Below, in pieces: positions 60,701 to 64,000 of a stretch of DNA of 64,000 nucleotides. The DNA comes from Plasmodium malariae. Lineage: Eukaryota; Apicomplexa; Aconoidasida; Haemosporida; Plasmodiidae. Within the stretch, counting starts at the first letter, position 1, and each line of letters opens with the position of its first letter. The translations under genes and the position numbers were made by a program. The stretch covers positions 541,001 through 605,000 of the forward strand of contig NC_041780.1 of the NCBI RefSeq assembly GCF_900090045.1. The letters run 5' to 3'. The notes below the pieces were generated by a model. It saw only the letters and a program-made list of their open reading frames with translations, made no database searches and was not told the DNA's origin.

Positions 60701-61323
60701 TTACTCAATACTGTAATGCAATTTTTAAAAAACAAATTAGCTAAATTAAAAAATTGTTTATATATATCTCTATATACATTTATATATTCTTCATTTTTTG
60801 TATAGACTAATACGTAATCACTGTCTTTAAGAAGAGCTGGTTTCAAAAAGAAACTGTGCATGTGTCTTCTGACTATTAGTATACTATATGTAATTATAAA
60901 ACTTAGCAGGAAAAAAATAAAAAAAATTAAGGCTCTATCATTCCATAATATTTCATGATTTTCATATATACAATATTCATTACCTATTAATATTATAATA
61001 ATTATATGTGTTAAAACATACAAAAAGATAGAAATATTTTTTAGCAAAAAACCAATGACACTATTTTTATATCCTTCTTGTCTTACTATAACTTCATCAC
61101 ATGATTCAGATTCATATATAAAATTAAAAAATTCTGTGTTTTCATTTTTGCATATTCCTTCATTATATTTCCATCGATGTTTTTTATTTATTTCCTGTTG
61201 ATAATGTTTCTTCCAAATATACCAAACCAAAAAATATATCAACAAAAATGTGTAAAAAAAGCATATATACTTTAGCTCATTGTAGTCAATTAATAGACTA
61301 TCAGACTTGCAAAATTTTATCAT
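54773..61323 (-). CDS. P5-type (ATP13A-like) P-type ATPase, two exons with one homopolymer frameshift
   Basis: The main exon (61323 to 55354) and last exon (54773-55106) join in phase at GTAAGT. The main exon is interrupted at a 17-base poly-T run (57879-57895 on plus) where the frame shifts and continues seamlessly (HCA, Lys run, then QRKEKKLNSEKSC). TGES is near residue 500 and the phosphorylation motif DKTGTLT near 766. The block RRLKKEKN-type, CCIAPSRIPICGK preceding it and MCGDGSNDCGALKISHAGLA later are signatures of P5 ATPases. The substrate of P5B members is polyamines in animals; in Plasmodium it is unknown. P. falciparum ATPase3 is the probable orthologue (memory). Large acidic inserts follow the phosphorylation site: a Glu/Lys run at 58258-58380 and SEVDEIEVDK repeats at 58663-58790. 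The start is ATG 61323; upstream TTG is not used. Confidence 0.92.
58258..58380 (-). repeat. Glu/Lys coding repeat in the ATPase
   Basis: An in-frame run of cctcctt-type codons on plus encodes an (E/K)-rich block of about forty residues between the phosphorylation and nucleotide-binding segments. It is a purine-rich strand-asymmetric tract. Confidence 0.9.
58663..58792 (-). repeat. Coding repeat (SEVDEIEVDK type) in the ATPase
   Basis: About eight short in-frame units of E/S-E/I-V-D-(E/K) encoding an acidic spacer in the same large insert of the ATPase cytosolic loop. Confidence 0.88.
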
Positions 61324-61449
61324 TTTATTCAATACTTGTATGTGAATGGGTTGGTAATCCTTTTTTTTTTGTAGGAGAGGGGGGCAGGAGGGATCATAAA
61401 ACTAGATTTGCTTTTGCCTATCGAGTTTGTCCTTCTTTTTGCATATGCA

Positions 61450-61556
61450 CACTTGGGAGTGAATACTATTTTGGGAGTGAATACTATTTTGGGAGTGAAT
61501 ACTATTTTGGAAGTGAATACTATTTTGGAAGTGAATACTATTTTGGAAGTGCCTAC
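61450..61556. repeat. 18-bp tandem repeat upstream of the ATPase
   Basis: Six copies of gggagtgaatactatttt/ggaagtgaatactatttt within about 240 bases 5' of the ATPase start, thus in its promoter or 5' UTR. Confidence 0.93.
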
Positions 61557-61727
61557 TCAATCTGATTGCTCATATACGTGTTGTTAGTTTTATTTCTCTT
61601 ATGTAATCCTCTTTTATTGTATGTACTTGTATTATTATATGCATGAACGACTTTTATGTGCACCCGCTATTGGTTTCTTTATATTTATACCCTGCTCTTC
61701 GCACAATTGTTACTCTCCTTTTTTTGC

Positions 61728-61818
61728 TATTATGCTATTATGCTATTATGCTTTTATGCTATTATGTTATTATGTTATTATGCTATTATGCTATTATGCT
61801 TTTATGCTTTTGTGCTTC
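61728..61818. repeat. 9-bp repeat (ctattatgc)
   Basis: About ten copies of tattatgct with tttatgct variants. It produces apparent cysteine- and leucine-rich frames that are not genes. Confidence 0.9.
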
Positions 61819-62057
61819 TTTGTTTTGTGCTTTTATAATCCTCAGTTTTTTTCCCCTCCAAACATAACAAAAGAGCGTACATTTGAGAGTAACACGAGAC
61901 GACGGGTTAGTCTACCCGTGTACAACTTTATGAAAATAATTTATGAGTAATATTTTAAAAATCAAAACACAGAATGTAACGAAAAAAAAAAAAAAATATA
62001 CTGTCATCACTCCAAAAAAGGGCAAAAAAACAAAGATGTTCTCTTATCCTACATATA

Positions 62058-62290
62058 ATATGTAGTATGAACTATATATGTATTATGAACTATATATGTA
62101 CTATGAACTATATATATATTATGAACTATATATATATTATGAACTATATATGTAGTATGAACTATATATATATTATGAACTATATATGTAGTATGAACTA
62201 TATATGCATTATGAACTATATATGTAGTATGAACTATATATGCATTATGAAATATATATGTAGTATGAACTATATATGTAGTATGTAATA
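62058..62290. repeat. 18-bp tandem repeat (atgaactatatatgtatt)
   Basis: About thirteen copies, each with a single variable trinucleotide (gta/att/cat). It ends about 50 bases before the exon at 62342. The frame MNYICIMNYIC through it is a repeat artefact. Confidence 0.92.
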
Positions 62291-62341
62291 TATATAATAA
62301 ATAAAATATAGAGCAAATTTAAAAAAAAAAAAAAAAAATAG

Positions 62342-62577
62342 CTAAATGAAAAACAAAAAAGTGAACAACGCTTTATATCTTGTACTGATGTAGTAAACAC
62401 TGAAAAATTGTGGGCATCCAAGTGAGTAAAAAGGGAGATGCAATTAGAATGAACTGTTAGTTCGTCCGTTCGTCGTTTATTTGCTTGTGTTTTATTTTTT
62501 ATTTTTTTTATTTTTTTTTTTTTTTGCTTAGATTTTCCCACGGTAATTTGTTGGAAGAACACTATGGCGTAAGATAA
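62342..62577 (+). CDS. 3' exons of an unrecognised small protein
   Basis: Exon 62342-62421 reads NEKQKSEQRFISCTDVVNTE then KLWAS up to a strong donor (AA|GTGAGT). A T-tract acceptor precedes exon 62532-62577. Joined in phase they give SKFSHGNLLEEHYGVR and a stop. Both exons are less AT-rich than their surroundings. An upstream exon may be at 61869-61950 (TKERTFESNTRRR, possible donor GTTAGT), which would keep phase, but this link is weak. The start is unknown and no family is recognised. Confidence 0.5.
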
Positions 62578-62781
62578 AAAAAAAAAAAATGATAGCCGTA
62601 AAATAAGGATGTATTTTTGTTCACTTTAAAAAAACAAAAAGCAGTTTTAGGTAATTCGACATATAGGAAAACGCTCTACTGATAAAATGCACATACATCT
62701 TCTCGTCCTACATGGACATATAACACATACCCATGTGCGTATGCACGTGCGAGTACAGATACACGTACAGATAAATTATCG

Positions 62782-63695
62782 ATGCTTCGGTTAACAAAGG
62801 AGATTATTCGGATTGTCCCAAAGAATGGTAAGAAGCAAATGCTGTTTGTAGCTACCACGACTTGTAGCTAACATGATTTGTCACTACCACAAGTAACTTT
62901 AAAAAAGTAAGCAGCTCGAGTTATTCTACATGAATACAAATAATAAATTCTGGCAGATGGAATGTTTAAAAAATAAAAAAAAAAAAAAAAAAAAATAAAT
63001 AAAACACCTGTCAATATTATTGTACATGTATTCATTTATATATCGTATATAAATATCTCCATTAAAAAGGAGTTGATACATTTAGCCAAAAGGATTATTT
63101 ACTTCTATTTTTTTCTTTTTCTTTTTCTTTTTCTTTTTTTTTTTTTCTTTTTTTTTGTTTATTTTTTTCACTCATCGAATTGTAGGCAGTAATAAAATAG
63201 TTTAGCATATTTTTTTTTTTTTTTCCCTCTCCCCATTTACCATAATTGCTTTAAAAAGAAGCACAAAAACAAATGGTTCATTAACAATAGGGGGGGAGAG
63301 GTAAAAAAAAAATTAAAATGTATATTAAAAAGAATATATATGAGAAAAATTATGACTTGTTCATAATATTTTTTGGAAATCACTTACTATGATAGGCATA
63401 CTGAATAGATGAAAAGTATGTGTATAATATAGTAAAGAAGAAGAAGAAGGAGAAGGAGAAGGAGAAAAAAAAGTTAAAAGTTAAAGCTGAAAGGTAAAAG
63501 TTAAAAGTTAAAGCTGAAAGGTAAAAGTTAAAAGTTAAAGGTTGAGTATAGATACAACTGGGCAAGGGGCAAGTGAGTATAACGATCTTTTAGTAGTACA
63601 CCCTAAACGGAAGAACAAAAAAAAAAAAAGAAAAAAAAAAAAAAGAAAAAAGGAACGATAGAGCAACGGAGAAGTGCCTAATACTTTGGAAATAA
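62782..63695 (+). CDS. Tentative spliced small gene, partly resolved
   Basis: Candidate exons are 62782-62827 (ATG; MLRLTKEIIRIVPKN, donor GTAAGA), 63259-63300 (KHKNKWFINNRGGE, donor GTAAAA), 63552-63572 (IQLGKGQ, donor GTGAGT) and 63597-63695 (YTLNGRT, a Lys/Glu run, KRNDRATEKCLILWK, stop). The last three join in phase 0 and are the only consistent chain. The first ends in phase 1, so at least one exon between 62828 and 63258 is missing or the first belongs elsewhere. The protein would be small and very basic, as in mitochondrial ribosomal proteins, but I see no specific match. Confidence 0.4.
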
Positions 63696-63874
63696 ATCAG
63701 CCAGTGCTTACGTAAAATGAATAAATGTAAAGACTCCTTAAGAACGAAGTTTGAGTACAAGTATTTATTTTACACCTTGTCCTTTTTATCCTTAAATTTA
63801 GGTTAAGTAGTAAGAAATACGAACAAGAGATTTTGTTCTGACCGTGTGCAGGATGAAGATATGGGCACACATGT

Positions 63875-64000
63875 ATAAGTTTATGTGTGTAAGTGTGTGT
63901 GTATAATGTGTGTTTGTATAATATGTGTGTTTGTATAATATGTGTGTGTATAATGTGTGTTTGTATAATATGTGTGTGTATAATGTGTGTGTATATGCAA
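63875..64000. repeat. (TGTG/TATAATG) microsatellite at the window end
   Basis: Tandem tgtgtgtataatgtgtgtttgtataata units run into the window edge. No gene signal is seen. Confidence 0.9.

Overview
This window looks like nuclear chromosomal DNA of a malaria parasite (Plasmodium). The evidence is very AT-rich spacers full of poly-A/poly-T and (TA)n tracts, coding regions loaded with Asn/Lys/Ser/Glu low complexity, introns with GTAAGT- or GTATAT-like donors and T-tract acceptors, and recognisable Plasmodium genes. AT content is high but the spacers are less extreme than in P. falciparum, which suggests a P. malariae- or P. ovale-like species (inference). From memory, the set BCKDH E1-beta, DEAD-box helicase, P5-type ATPase resembles P. 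falciparum chromosome 5; I could not check this.

Layout. 2-4335 (+): 3' part of a large unknown gene, broken by one missing G inside an 18-bp repeat. 5999-7729 (-): a nine-exon TMEM222/DUF778 membrane protein. 9056-26022 (+): a giant gene (about 5,650 residues) with C2-like and EF-hand-like segments, broken only at a 22-A run. 27998-28325 (-): GC-rich exon cluster. 28644-31721 (-): protein with two CCCH-type zinc fingers. 34563-35684 (-): mitochondrial branched-chain keto-acid dehydrogenase E1-beta. 36592-36783 (+): a possible 30-residue membrane microprotein. 37577-38622 (-): a MOLO-1-like TPM-domain protein. 39066-40376 (-): a four-exon 114-residue protein. 40778-43183 (-): apicoplast-type DEAD-box helicase of the Gu/RH3 clade. 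45758-47125 (+): a four-exon coiled-coil protein. 47285-49693 (-): a second, divergent DEAD-box-like helicase with a signal peptide. 51829-53565 (+): a six-exon AN1 zinc-finger protein ending in a CaaX box. 54773-61323 (-): a P5-type ATPase, broken at a 17-T run. 62342-63695 (+): exons of one or two small genes.

Many spacers that look empty carry small spliced genes. I assembled these by hand from splice signals and reading-frame phase, so their models are predictions. Themes are organelle biology (mitochondrial BCKDH E1-beta, two helicases with secretory/apicoplast-like leaders) and membranes or protein quality control (P5 ATPase, TMEM222, TPM protein, AN1-CaaX). Three long genes are each interrupted exactly at a homopolymer, so assembly error is the likeliest cause of the breaks.
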